Source: Nitrospirillum iridis (GTDB taxonomy: Bacteria > Pseudomonadota > Alphaproteobacteria > Azospirillales > Azospirillaceae). From it: DNA of 64,000 nucleotides. This document shows, piece by piece, positions 8,598 to 17,507 of the stretch; within the stretch, counting starts at the first letter, position 1; the number at the start of each line of letters is the position of its first letter. The stretch covers positions 1-64,000 of the forward strand of contig NZ_JACIIZ010000014.1 of the NCBI RefSeq assembly GCF_014205765.1. The letters run 5' to 3'. The notes under the pieces were generated by a model. The model saw nothing but the letters and a program-made list of their open reading frames with translations, was not told where the DNA came from and ran no database searches. The position numbers and the translations under genes are program-made.

Positions 8598-8999
8598 TCA
8601 GCCCTTGGCCTTCAGCAGATCGCGGATTTCCTCCAACAGCACCTCCTGCCGGGGCGGGGCCGTCACGGCCTTGGTGCGGAAGCGGTTCACCTGCTTGACC
8701 AGCAGGAACACGGCGCCGGCGACGATGAAGAAGCGGATGACGACGTTGATGAAGACGCCGTAATTGATGGTGGCGACGCCGGCATCCTGCGCCGCCTTCA
8801 GGTTGGCGTAGTGCTCGCCATTCAGGGCGACGAAATAGCTGGAGAAGTCGATGCCCCCCATGACATAGCCGATGGGGGGCATGATCAGGTCATTGACCAA
8901 GGAATTGACGATGCCGGTGAAGGCGGCGCCGACGATGATACCCACCGCCAGGTCAACGACGCTGCCCCGGCTGATGAACGACTTGAATTCTTCCCACAT
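8598..8999 (-). CDS. mscL: large-conductance mechanosensitive channel
   Basis: Homopentameric inner-membrane channel that opens under hypo-osmotic membrane tension. The 133-residue protein shows the N-terminal amphipathic helix and TM1 '[37 protein letters not shown]'. A periplasmic loop follows, then TM2 '[24 protein letters not shown]' and the charged C-terminal bundle '[13 protein letters not shown]'. Length is typical. A GCGCCCC/GGGGCGC hairpin (9022-9043) lies just upstream of the AAAAAGGGG ribosome-binding region. Confidence 0.95.
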   Translation of the reverse strand: MWEEFKSFISRGSVVDLAVGIIVGAAFTGIVNSLVNDLIMPPIGYVMGGIDFSSYFVALNGEHYANLKAAQDAGVATINYGVFINVVIRFFIVAGAVFLLVKQVNRFRTKAVTAPPRQEVLLEEIRDLLKAKG

Positions 9000-9138
9000 G
9001 CGCTCAGACCCCTTTTTCGGCGCGCCCCGATTGACCGGGGCGCTTCATGGCTTGGTCGGCACAGTATGCAGGCTCGGACGCGGCAGGATCACTACCCACA
9101 GGATGTATATGGCCCGGCCGCCCCAACGGCCAAATGGC

Positions 9139-9169
9139 AAGGGCCGGTCCCGTCGCCGGGCCGGCCCTT
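9139..9169 (-). terminator. hairpin downstream of the che operon
   Basis: Nine-bp stem AAGGGCCGG/CCGGCCCTT, 35 bp beyond the cheR stop and the only strong hairpin between cheR and mscL. T-tracts are poor on the minus strand and slightly better on the plus strand, so the orientation call rests on position. Confidence 0.5.
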
Positions 9170-9203
9170 TCCCATTTTCATCGTGTAGCCGCGCGATGGC
9201 GCC

Positions 9204-10013
9204 TCAGGGCAGGACGTACAGGCCGCGCTGGCCCTCCATCGGCTTGAACCGGTCGGTGATGCCGAGGACCGTTTCAGCGCCGCCCAGGTACAGCACGCCA
9301 TCGGACGGCATCTGCTTGGCGATGGCTTCCAGCACCTTGGTCTTGGTCGGCTGGTCGAAATAGATCAGGACGTTACGGCAGAACACCACATCGAACTGGC
9401 CCAGCGGCGACAGGTCGGTCAGCAGGTTGTATTCGCGGAAACTGGCCATCTGCCGGATCTGCGACGACAATTGCCACTTGTCGCCCGTCTGCTTGAAATA
9501 CTTGACCAGCAAGGTGATGGGCAGGCCGCGCTGCACCTCGAACTGGGTGTAGATGCCGGCGCGCGACTTCTCCACCATTTCCGAAGACAGGTCGGTGCCG
9601 ACGATCTCGATGCGCCAGCCGGCCAGCCGGCTGCTCTCTTCCGCCAGCATCATGGCCAACGAATAGGCCTCCTGCCCGCTGGAACAGGCGGCCGACCAGA
9701 TGCGGATGGACTTCTTGGCCGCGCGGCTTTCCAGCAAGGCGGGCAGGACCACCTGCTTGAACTGGTCGAACGGCTTCTGGTCACGGAAGAAGGACGACTC
9801 GTTGGTCGTCATCGCCTCCGTGATGTCCTTCAGCAGGTTTTCGTCCTTGCGGGTGCGGACCGTGGTCGCCAGCTCATCCAGCGTCTTCAGGTTCCATTTG
9901 CGGGCCACCGGCATGAGGCGCGATTCCAGCAGGTAGGCCTTGTCCTTGGTCAGGACCAGGCCCGAACGCTGCCTCAGCATCGTGCAGAACATGTCGAAGT
10001 CTTCGACCTTCAT
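9204..10013 (-). CDS. cheR: chemotaxis protein methyltransferase CheR
   Basis: SAM-dependent methylation of glutamates on chemoreceptors, the adaptation step opposed by CheB. About 269 residues: N-terminal CheR_N helices ('FDMFCTMLRQRSGLVLTKDKAYLLESRL'), the 'TNESSFFRD' motif, the SAM site 'IRIWSAACSSGQEAYSLAMML' and 'FDVVFCRNVLIYFD'. ATG 10013 overlaps the cheB stop (ATGA), so I reject the longer frame to 10118. Last gene of cheAWYBR, with no pentapeptide-binding or TPR extension. Confidence 0.95.
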   Translation of the reverse strand: MKVEDFDMFCTMLRQRSGLVLTKDKAYLLESRLMPVARKWNLKTLDELATTVRTRKDENLLKDITEAMTTNESSFFRDQKPFDQFKQVVLPALLESRAAKKSIRIWSAACSSGQEAYSLAMMLAEESSRLAGWRIEIVGTDLSSEMVEKSRAGIYTQFEVQRGLPITLLVKYFKQTGDKWQLSSQIRQMASFREYNLLTDLSPLGQFDVVFCRNVLIYFDQPTKTKVLEAIAKQMPSDGVLYLGGAETVLGITDRFKPMEGQRGLYVLP

Positions 10014-11206
10014 GCCGCTGTCCTCAATGCGATCTTGCGGATAAACGGACCGATCTCCTTCAAGGGTAGGATGGAACTGCACAAGCCCGCCGTCGCGACG
10101 GCACCCGGCATGCCCCAAACCACGCTGCTAGCCTCGTCCTGACCAACAACCATCCCCCCGGCCTGGACCACGTGGTCGCAGCCACCGCGACCGTCATGCC
10201 CCATGCCGGTGAGGATGACCGCCAACACCTTACGCCCATAAATCTTAACAATACTGCGCAACATGGGATCGACCGCCGGCCGACAGAAATTTTCCGGCGG
10301 GTCCTTGGTCAGTTGCACGGTGGGCACGCCGTTGCGCGGCACCAACAGGAAGTGGTTGTCGCCGGGTGCCACGTAGGCACGGCCGCCGACGATGGGCTCC
10401 CCGTCCTTCGCCTCAGCGCACTCGATCCCGCATTGGCGGGAAATATGCTCGGCCAGGATGGTGGTGAATGTCGCCGGCATGTGCTGGGTGATGACGATGG
10501 GCTGCTGCAACCCGCCGCGGAAATTGGACATCACCTCGAACAGCGCCTGGGGCCCACCGGTGGAGCTGCCGATGGCGATGATATCCGGTCGGATATCGGG
10601 CGCCGGACGCAGGGTGACCGGACCCGTCTCATACAAACGGACCCGTGCGGGCGCCACCGCCCCCGCAGCGGCGGCCGGTGTCGGGGCCGCAGCTGGGCGC
10701 GGGGCCACCGGCCGGGCCGGCGTTCCCTTGGACGGGTCCGCCCGGCGCGCGGCCTCGCCAAAGGCGCGGACCTTGCCCACCAGTTCGGCCTTGAAGCTGT
10801 CGGCGCCCGTGAGCTCCCGTGTCGAGGACGGCTTGGTCACATAGTCGGAGGCGCCGGCGCGCAACGCCCGCAGCGAGATGTCGGCGTTTTTGGCCGTCAA
10901 CGTCGAGGCCATGATGATCTTGACGTTGGGGTCGGCGGCGATCAGCTGGGGCAGCGCCGTCAACCCGTCCATCACCGGCATCTCGATGTCCAGGACGATG
11001 ACATCCAGGGTCTGGCGCCGCAGCGTGTTGACCGCCATCTGACCGTTGGCGACCGACGCCACGACACGGATGTCGTTGTCACTTTCCAGGGTGCGGGTCA
11101 ACAGGCCACGGATGACAGCCGAATCGTCCACCACCATAACCCGGTACGGCTCTGTCGTTGCGGCCGCCGGGGGCGCGGCCTGGGATCGTCCGGGGATGTC
11201 ATTCAT
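10010..11206 (-). CDS. cheB: protein-glutamate methylesterase CheB
   Basis: Phosphorylation-activated methylesterase/deamidase of chemoreceptors, 398 residues. An N-terminal receiver domain (phospho-acceptor D73 in 'VIVLDIEMPVMDGL', K in 'YVTKPSS') is joined by an Ala/Pro-rich linker (about residues 165-200) to the catalytic domain. That domain has Ser in 'IAIGSSTGGPQAL', His in 'ITQHMPATFT' and Asp in 'VILTGMGHDG'. It lies 20 bp after cheY and overlaps cheR by 4 bp. The long linker is typical of alphaproteobacterial CheB. Confidence 0.95.
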   Translation of the reverse strand: MNDIPGRSQAAPPAAATTEPYRVMVVDDSAVIRGLLTRTLESDNDIRVVASVANGQMAVNTLRRQTLDVIVLDIEMPVMDGLTALPQLIAADPNVKIIMASTLTAKNADISLRALRAGASDYVTKPSSTRELTGADSFKAELVGKVRAFGEAARRADPSKGTPARPVAPRPAAAPTPAAAAGAVAPARVRLYETGPVTLRPAPDIRPDIIAIGSSTGGPQALFEVMSNFRGGLQQPIVITQHMPATFTTILAEHISRQCGIECAEAKDGEPIVGGRAYVAPGDNHFLLVPRNGVPTVQLTKDPPENFCRPAVDPMLRSIVKIYGRKVLAVILTGMGHDGRGGCDHVVQAGGMVVGQDEASSVVWGMPGAVATAGLCSSILPLKEIGPFIRKIALRTAA

Positions 11207-11226
11207 GATCTTATGGTTCCCGGGCG

Positions 11227-11592
11227 TCAGAGAAGCCCGACCTGCTGGAACTTGGTTTGGATGATCTCGCTGTCGAAGGGCTTCATGATGTACTCATTGG
11301 CCCCCGCCGACAGCGCCTCCTGAATGTGGGCCAGATCGTTTTCGGTGGTGCAGAACACCACCTTGGGCGACTGGCCCCCCGACATCTTGCGCAGACGACG
11401 CAGGAATTCGATGCCGGTCATGACCGGCATGTTCCAATCCAGCAGGATGGCGTCCGGCATGGACACCGCGCACAGGTCCATCGCCTGCTTGCCATCCTCG
11501 GCTTCTGAACAGACGAAGTTCAGCTCTTCCAGGATTTTGCGAGCGACCTTGCGCACGACGCGGCTGTCATCGACGACCAGGCAGGACTTCAT
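11227..11592 (-). CDS. cheY: chemotaxis response regulator CheY
   Basis: Single-domain receiver, 121 residues, phosphorylated by CheA to act on the flagellar switch or as a phosphate sink. Acidic pocket D8/D9, phospho-acceptor D52 in 'AILLDWNMPVMTG', T/S in 'VVFCTTENDL' and K in 'EYIMKPFDSE' are all present. Position between cheW and cheB supports the assignment. Confidence 0.93.
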   Translation of the reverse strand: MKSCLVVDDSRVVRKVARKILEELNFVCSEAEDGKQAMDLCAVSMPDAILLDWNMPVMTGIEFLRRLRKMSGGQSPKVVFCTTENDLAHIQEALSAGANEYIMKPFDSEIIQTKFQQVGLL

Positions 11593-11645
11593 GCAAAGAA
11601 CCTCGGTTGCTAAGCGCTCGAAAGCACCAGTGGTTGAGCCCAGGC

Positions 11646-12137
11646 TCAGGCGGCTTCGGTATTAGCGAAATTCAACAACCGCGACACGTCAAGCACAACG
11701 AGAAGATTTTCCCGAAGACGATAAATACCCGTGGACACCTCGCGCCAACGCGCATCCATGGTCGCCGGCTGACGCTCGAAGTCGTCGGACGTGAGGCTCA
11801 GCACCTCACCGACGCTGTCGACCATCAGGGAGTATAGCTCACCCTTATGGTCCACGACGATGCTCATGCCGGGCTTATCCTTGTCGCGAAGGGGCAAGCC
11901 CAGACGCAGGCGCACGTCGATGGCGGTGACGATGCGGCCGCGCAGGTTCAGCGAGCCGGCGACCTCTGGCGGGGCCAGCGGAATGCGGGTGATGCGCTGC
12001 GGCCCCAGCACGTCCTGGACCTGCAGGACGGGGATGCCGAACACCTGCTCGGCGATGGTCATGGTGACGAAGTCTTCGTTCTTGACGACCGCGACTTCAG
12101 TGCCAGCGGTGCGCTTGGCAGGCAGGTTCGTACTCAT
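11646..12137 (-). CDS. cheW: chemotaxis coupling protein CheW
   Basis: Couples CheA to membrane receptors. 163 residues with the CheW fold: 'FVTMTIAEQVFGIPVLQVQDVL', 'RITRIPLAPPEVAGSLNLRGRI', 'LYSLMVDSVGEVLSL'. The ATG overlaps the cheA stop by four bases (ATGA), indicating coupled translation. Confidence 0.93.
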   Translation of the reverse strand: MSTNLPAKRTAGTEVAVVKNEDFVTMTIAEQVFGIPVLQVQDVLGPQRITRIPLAPPEVAGSLNLRGRIVTAIDVRLRLGLPLRDKDKPGMSIVVDHKGELYSLMVDSVGEVLSLTSDDFERQPATMDARWREVSTGIYRLRENLLVVLDVSRLLNFANTEAA

Positions 12138-14794
12138 GCGGCACCTTTGGTCTCGGAGATGGTCTGCTGAAGGGTGAAGAGCAGCGCGTCACGGTCGAAC
12201 TTCGCCACATAGTCGGTGAAGCCGGCCTGGCGGCCGCGGTCAAGATCACGCGGCGTGGCATGGCTGGACAGGGCCACCAGCGGCACATTCTGCCACCGGC
12301 TGTTGCCGCGAACGGCCTGCGCGAACTCCAGCCCGCTCATGCCGGGCATCTCGATGTCGCTGACGATGACATCGAAGTTCTCGCCGGATTCGCAGAGGCC
12401 CAGGGCCTCGTCCGCGCTCTGCACCGCCGTGACGTCATAACCCGACACGGTCAGCAGCGGGGTCAGCAGGTTGCGGAAGAAGGGGCTGTCGTCGACCAGC
12501 AACACCTTGTGCAGGCGCTCGTCCTCGAAACGGTCGGTGGCGTTGCCGAACCAGTCGCGGAAGGCCTGGGTCAGGTAGAAGCCCGCGTCGATGACGTCGG
12601 TCGCCTTGTCGGCGATGATGGCGCTGCCCATGAAGCCGGCGCGTTCCGTGCCCAGCTCCACCTGCAGGCGATCCTCGACGATGTCGATGATCTCGTCCAC
12701 CACCAGGCCCATGGAGCGGTCGCCGTCGGCGAACACCAGGACCGGCTGGCGCTTGTCGCGCTGGACCTTCCAGTTGGGGTCGATCGGCACCAGCGGCATC
12801 AGCTTGCCGCGGTACTGAACCACGGGCTGGCCGTTGGACGCCTCGACCTGGTTGAGGTCGACGTCCTCCAGGCGGGCCACCAGCGACAGCGGCACGGCCT
12901 TGGGGGCGCCTTCGCCGGCGCGGAACAGCAGCAGGGCCATGCGGTCGTCCTGGCGGGTGGCCTGTTTGGTCTCCGCCGCCGCGGCGGCGGTGTCGTGGAC
13001 CGCCATTTCGCCGGAGAAGGACGCGATCCCGTTGGGATCCAGGATCATGATGACCGAGCCGTCACCCAGGATGGTGTTGCCCGAGAACAGCTCGATATGG
13101 CGCAGGATGGGCGCCACCGGCTTCACCACGATTTCCTCGGTGTCGAAGACGCGGTCGACGATGATGCCGAAGGTGTAGTTGCCGACCTGGGCCACCACGA
13201 TGAAGGTCTCGCGGTTGTACTGGTCGCCGTCGCCCAGCTTCAGCAGCCGTTCCAGGCTGACCAGCGGCAGCAGGCGGTTGCGCAGACGCAGCACCGGGGT
13301 GCCGTTGATCCGCTCGATCTTGTGCTCGCTGTCCTGGGCGGCGCGCACCAGCTCGATCACGCTGATCTGCGGGATGGCGAAGCGCTCGCCGCCGCATTCC
13401 ACCACCAGGGCCGAAACGATGGCCAGGGTCAGCGGGATCTTGATGGTGAAGGTGGTGCCGCGGCCTTCGATGGACTTCAGCTCGATCGTGCCGCCGATCT
13501 TCTCGATGTTGGTCTTGACCACGTCCATGCCGACGCCACGGCCCGAAACGCTGGTGACCTTGGCGGCGGTGGAGAAGCCGGCCTTGAAGATGAACTGCTG
13601 GATCTGCTGATCCGACATGCTGGCCAGTTCGGCCTCGGTGGCCAGGCCGTTCTGCAGGATCTTGCGCTTGATGGCCTCGATCGCCAGGCCTTTGCCGTCG
13701 TCGGCGATCTCGATGATGATGTGGCCGCCTTCATGGAAGGCGTTCAGGGTGATGCGGCCGGTTTCGGACTTGCCCTTGGCGGCGCGGTCCGCCGGCATCT
13801 CCAGCCCATGGTCGGCGGAGTTGCGGACCATGTGGGTCAGCGGGTCCTTGATCAGCTCCAGCACCTGACGGTCCAGTTCCGTCTCGGCGCCCAGCATCTG
13901 CAGGTCGATCTTCTTGTGCAGTTCGTGCGCCAGGTCGCGCACCAGGCGCGGCAGCTTGGCCCAAGCGTTGCCGATGGGCTGCATGCGCGTCTTCATGACG
14001 CCTTCCTGCAACTCCGACGTCACGTGGTTCAGGCGCTGCAACGGAACCGCGAACTCGCTTTCCTTCTGGCTGCGCAGGATCTGCAGCAGCTGGTTGCGGG
14101 TCAGCACCAGCTCGGAAACCATGGTCATCAGGTTTTCGAGCAGGTCGACGTTCACGCGAATGGTCTGGTTGGCCAGCGACGACTCGCCATCGCCAGCGGA
14201 AGGCGGGGGCGGCGGAGGGGCCTGGGCAGCGGCGGGCGCGGGCGCCGGGGCCGGCGGAGCGGCCTCCGCCACGGGAGCCACCTCACGGGTGGTGCTGGCG
14301 GCCGGCACCGACGACGCCGAGGCGACGGGCGCGGGCGGCGGCGGGGCCACGGGTTCCGGCGGCGGGGGAGGCGGCGGCGGAGCGGCGGCGACCGGGGCAG
14401 CCGCAACGGGCGCCTCCCGGCCTTCAGCCAGCGCGTTCAGACGGTTGATCAGGTCCTCATCGTTGCCGGCGGGCTCCGCCTCGGTCTTTTCCAGGACCAG
14501 CAGGATGGACTTGATGGCGTCCAGGGATTCCAGAATCAGCGTGACCGCGTAGGGGCTGACGTTCAGCTCGCCGTCGCGGAAGCGGCCCAGCACGTTCTCC
14601 GACGCATGGGCCACGGCCTCAAGCCGGGGCAGGCCCAGGAAGCCGCAGGTGCCCTTAATGGTATGAACCAGCCGAAAGATGTTGCTCAGCAGGCTGGGGT
14701 CATTCGGGTTCTGCTCAAGCCGCACCAACTCGACGTCCAAGACCGCGATGTTTTCATTGGTCTCGGTCAAAAATTCGCTAAGCAGATCATCCAT
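12134..14794 (-). CDS. cheA: hybrid chemotaxis histidine kinase CheA with C-terminal receiver
   Basis: 886 residues. Order: HPt domain (phospho-His H44 in 'RLVHTIKGTCGFLG'), a long Ala/Pro-rich linker (about 130-205, including an eight-proline run), then the dimerisation and ATPase domain. The ATPase has the N box around 'LIKDPLTHMVRNSADHGLE' and G boxes 'IADDGKGL' and 'GRGVGMDVV'. A CheW-like domain ('ALVVECGGERFAIPQISV') is followed by a second CheW-like segment ('MALLLFRAGEGAPKAVPLSLV') and a receiver domain ('VLLVDDSPFFRNLL', D in 'FDVIVSDIEMPGMSG'). Classic CheA lacks the receiver and the second CheW module. First gene of the operon; a CtrA-like half-site pair lies about 190 bp upstream. 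Confidence 0.95.
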   Translation of the reverse strand: MDDLLSEFLTETNENIAVLDVELVRLEQNPNDPSLLSNIFRLVHTIKGTCGFLGLPRLEAVAHASENVLGRFRDGELNVSPYAVTLILESLDAIKSILLVLEKTEAEPAGNDEDLINRLNALAEGREAPVAAAPVAAAPPPPPPPPEPVAPPPPAPVASASSVPAASTTREVAPVAEAAPPAPAPAPAAAQAPPPPPPSAGDGESSLANQTIRVNVDLLENLMTMVSELVLTRNQLLQILRSQKESEFAVPLQRLNHVTSELQEGVMKTRMQPIGNAWAKLPRLVRDLAHELHKKIDLQMLGAETELDRQVLELIKDPLTHMVRNSADHGLEMPADRAAKGKSETGRITLNAFHEGGHIIIEIADDGKGLAIEAIKRKILQNGLATEAELASMSDQQIQQFIFKAGFSTAAKVTSVSGRGVGMDVVKTNIEKIGGTIELKSIEGRGTTFTIKIPLTLAIVSALVVECGGERFAIPQISVIELVRAAQDSEHKIERINGTPVLRLRNRLLPLVSLERLLKLGDGDQYNRETFIVVAQVGNYTFGIIVDRVFDTEEIVVKPVAPILRHIELFSGNTILGDGSVIMILDPNGIASFSGEMAVHDTAAAAAETKQATRQDDRMALLLFRAGEGAPKAVPLSLVARLEDVDLNQVEASNGQPVVQYRGKLMPLVPIDPNWKVQRDKRQPVLVFADGDRSMGLVVDEIIDIVEDRLQVELGTERAGFMGSAIIADKATDVIDAGFYLTQAFRDWFGNATDRFEDERLHKVLLVDDSPFFRNLLTPLLTVSGYDVTAVQSADEALGLCESGENFDVIVSDIEMPGMSGLEFAQAVRGNSRWQNVPLVALSSHATPRDLDRGRQAGFTDYVAKFDRDALLFTLQQTISETKGAA

Positions 14795-14979
14795 GGTCCA
14801 CGTCCCGTTGCCATGCGCGTATCGAAGCCGTCCCGGCGGGCAGCCCCGTAGGAATAAGGCGTAAGCCCCTGCCCCCGCCTCTCATCAAGGCCACCCGACC
14901 GAACCCCGTCCGGTCACGATGGCCTCCTGATGGTGACAGGAGGAGCCACTCCCTGCACCCCTCTTTGCCAGAAAGACGA

Positions 14980-14994
14980 TTAAGAACACGTTAC
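14980..14994. promoter_or_regulatory. candidate CtrA-type site upstream of cheA
   Basis: TTAA-N7-TTAC, one base from the CtrA consensus TTAA-N7-TTAA, in the 291-bp gap between cheA and chpT. CtrA control of chemotaxis and motility genes is established in alphaproteobacteria, and chpT, which feeds CtrA, is the neighbour. A 7-bp hairpin CCTCCTG/CAGGAGG (14923-14943) lies closer to cheA. Both are predictions from short motifs. Confidence 0.35.
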
Positions 14995-15085
14995 TCCTGC
15001 GAGATTGATGGCGTGCCCTGGACGACATGACAAGCGATAAACGCGTTAAGCCCGGCGTTCCCCGCGAAAGATGCCGAAAGGCCCG

Positions 15086-15718
15086 TCAGGCCCCCCGGCG
15101 CTCCAGCCAGAAACGCAATGCTTCCGCACCCTTGGCCTCGGTGGCGATACGCCAGCCGCACTGTTCGGCGAACCTGCCGGTGACGTAGGCCTGCACGCTG
15201 CGCGGCGTCAGATCGGCCTGCGCCACCGCCCCGTCCAGCGCCCCCCGGACCTCGTTCCGCAGGTTGATCGTGGGCCCTTCCGCCGTGACCGCCAAGGCCA
15301 CACCCGCCCCCGCCGCGATGGCGACGACGCCGCCGTGGGGCAGGGCCTCCTCCGCCAAAAGCCCCAGATTCAGCGCCAGTTTCAGCACGCCGTTGTCAGG
15401 CTTGGGCATGACGTCGGCCGGCCAGTCGAGGCGCACGCGCCCCCCCCGGAACCAGGCGCCCAGCACCGTCCGCGCCTCGGGCGCGGTGAAGGCGCCGCTG
15501 TTGCCGGCGGAGCCATAGGCCAGGCGGAACAGGCGCAGGCGGCGGGCGGCCTGGTCCGCGCTGTCGGCGATCAGCGACATGGCCTCATCGGCCATGGACT
15601 TCCCCATTTCCTCAATAAGTTCAACGCCGTTGGCGATCGCACCCACCGGACTGATCAGATCGTGGCAGAGACGGGAGCACAGCAGCTCCACAACGTGCAG
15701 TTCCAGGGAGACCGTCAT
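15086..15718 (-). CDS. chpT: histidine phosphotransferase ChpT
   Basis: About 210 residues. The N-terminal helical hairpin has the phospho-His in 'LLCSRLCHDLISPVGAIANGVELI', and the rest is a degenerate HATPase-like fold ('VLKLALNLGLLAEEALPHGGVVAI'). In Caulobacter ChpT relays phosphate from the hybrid kinase CckA to CtrA and CpdR. ATG 15718 gives the usual start ('MTVSLELHVVELLCSRLCHDL'); the frame extends further upstream without family support. It lies upstream of the che operon on the same strand, 291 bp away. cckA and ctrA are not in the window. Confidence 0.88.
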   Translation of the reverse strand: MTVSLELHVVELLCSRLCHDLISPVGAIANGVELIEEMGKSMADEAMSLIADSADQAARRLRLFRLAYGSAGNSGAFTAPEARTVLGAWFRGGRVRLDWPADVMPKPDNGVLKLALNLGLLAEEALPHGGVVAIAAGAGVALAVTAEGPTINLRNEVRGALDGAVAQADLTPRSVQAYVTGRFAEQCGWRIATEAKGAEALRFWLERRGA

Positions 15719-15909
15719 TGTTGGGGCCTTGTCTTGCCGGCGCGGCGGTTCATAGTGGGGGGGGGACAGCATAGTGGACGTCCGCCCCGATGACAGGGGT
15801 TTAGCGAAGCAGGCGGCCCAGAACAAACGGATAAGGGCAAAAGGATAGGTGAGGTTTTTTTCCGCGTCCGGCAGCCCGATTCCACCCCTAGCCCAAGGAT
15901 ATACACCCC

Positions 15910-16125
15910 ATGGCCTGCCCCACCCCCGAATCAGGGGGCGTCGCCGCCCTGCTGACCCCCGGCACCTACGTGATCCATCCGGGCCAGCCCGATTGGGGCC
16001 TGGGCCAGGTGCAATCCGCCGTGGGCGCGCGCGTCACCGTCAACTTCCCCCATGCCGGCAAGCAGCTGATCGACGCCAGCGTCGTGCCCCTGCGCGCGGT
16101 GGAGCCGGAAGACTGGATGCCCTGA
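15910..16125 (+). CDS. DUF3553 domain protein
   Basis: 71-residue protein with the DUF3553 pattern 'PGTYVIHPGQPDWGLGQVQSAVGARVTVNFPHAGKQLID'. The pattern resembles a small SH3-like barrel also found fused to UvrD-type helicases and CarD-like proteins. Function as a stand-alone protein is unknown. The GGxGxV turns suggest an interaction domain; there is no signal peptide. A short hairpin with TTTATT follows. Confidence 0.8.
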   Translation: MACPTPESGGVAALLTPGTYVIHPGQPDWGLGQVQSAVGARVTVNFPHAGKQLIDASVVPLRAVEPEDWMP

Positions 16126-16189
16126 CCGGCGGACGGCGGGAACCCTGAGCCCATCAGCCGCCCCACCCGCCAGCCGACCAGGAAGGCGC

Positions 16190-16211
16190 GCCCCTCCCTG
16201 GGGGCTTTATT
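16190..16211 (+). terminator. terminator after DUF3553 gene
   Basis: GCCCC/GGGGC stem with six-base loop followed by TTTATT, 65 bp beyond the stop codon and before moaA. Short stem, moderate support. Confidence 0.45.
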
Positions 16212-16311
16212 GCGATGGTCCCCACACCATATTTGCCCTACATGAAGAGGGGGATGGTTGGCCGGCCCGATCGGCCAGTCGCCCCGGCCTATCGATGAGG
16301 ACGGTTGAGAG

Positions 16312-17370
16312 ATGGCGGACGGCGCCCTGACTTCCCTGGCGAACAGCGCCCCCCTGCCGCTGGTCGACCCCTATGGCCGCTCCATCCGCTATCTGCGCGT
16401 CTCGGTCACCGACCGTTGCGACTTCCGCTGCGTCTACTGCATGGCGGAGGACATGACCTTCCTGCCGAAGGCGCAGGTGCTGACGCTGGAAGAGTTGGAG
16501 CGGTTGTGCGGCGCCTTCATCCAGACGGGCGTGCGCAAGCTGCGCCTGACCGGGGGCGAGCCGCTGGTCCGTCGGGGCATCATGGATTTGATCCGCCGCC
16601 TGGGCCGCCACCTGGACACGGGCGCGCTGGATGAGCTGACGCTGACCACCAACGGCAGCCAGCTGACCAAGTACGCCGCCGAGTTGCACGCCGCCGGCGT
16701 GCGCCGGGTGAACGTCAGCCTGGACACCCTCGACCCCGACCGTTTCCAGGCCATCACCCGCCGGGGCGAACTGGCGTCGGTGCTGGATGGCATCGCGGCG
16801 GCCAAGGCGGCGGGCCTGCAGGTCAAGATCAACTGCGTTGCCCTGCGCGGCGTCAACGACGGCGAGGTGCACGACCTGGTCGCCTGGTGCGGACGCGACG
16901 GGCACGACCTGACCTTCATCGAGGTCATGCCCCTGGGCGACATGGACGAGGGCGGCCAGGGCGGTTCCGTCCGCGCCGACCAGTACTGGCCCCTGTCCAT
17001 GCTGCGGGCGGAACTGGCCAAGCGCTGGACGCTGACCGACCTGCCCATCAGCACGGGCGGCCCGGCCCGCTATGCCCGGGTGGGGGAAACGGGGGGCCGC
17101 GTCGGCTTCATCACCCCCATGACCCATAATTTCTGCGAGAGCTGCAACCGGGTCCGCCTGACCTGCACCGGCATGCTGTACATGTGCCTGGGCCAGGACG
17201 ACGCCGCCGACCTGCGCGCCGTCCTGCGCGGCGCGCCGGACGATGACGCGGCCCTGTTGGCCGCGATCAAGGAGGCGATCGCGCGCAAGCCCAAGGGCCA
17301 CGACTTCATCATCGACCGCCGGCGCAAGGCTCCGGCCGTCGCCCGGCACATGAGCGTCACCGGCGGCTGA
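16312..17370 (+). CDS. moaA: GTP 3',8-cyclase MoaA (molybdenum cofactor synthesis)
   Basis: Radical-SAM enzyme that, with MoaC, converts GTP to cyclic pyranopterin monophosphate. 352 residues. The N-terminal [4Fe-4S] cluster motif 'CDFRCVYC' (C36, C40, C43) binds SAM, and '[10 protein letters not shown]' is the radical-SAM GGE motif. The C-terminal second cluster is '[19 protein letters not shown]', and the usual C-terminal GG is present ('VTGG'). GAGGA precedes the start. Other moa genes are not adjacent. Confidence 0.96.
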   Translation: MADGALTSLANSAPLPLVDPYGRSIRYLRVSVTDRCDFRCVYCMAEDMTFLPKAQVLTLEELERLCGAFIQTGVRKLRLTGGEPLVRRGIMDLIRRLGRHLDTGALDELTLTTNGSQLTKYAAELHAAGVRRVNVSLDTLDPDRFQAITRRGELASVLDGIAAAKAAGLQVKINCVALRGVNDGEVHDLVAWCGRDGHDLTFIEVMPLGDMDEGGQGGSVRADQYWPLSMLRAELAKRWTLTDLPISTGGPARYARVGETGGRVGFITPMTHNFCESCNRVRLTCTGMLYMCLGQDDAADLRAVLRGAPDDDAALLAAIKEAIARKPKGHDFIIDRRRKAPAVARHMSVTGG

Positions 17371-17507
17371 TTCCGGCGACCATTCCGACACCGGTTTCCC
17401 CTGCCCGGCATTCCTTTGCCTGGACCAATCCGTTAAGGTGGCCATCCATTCCGGTTAACGGGACTGGCCAGCCGGCCACCCGCGCCCTGGCCCAAGATGA
17501 AAGCGCC

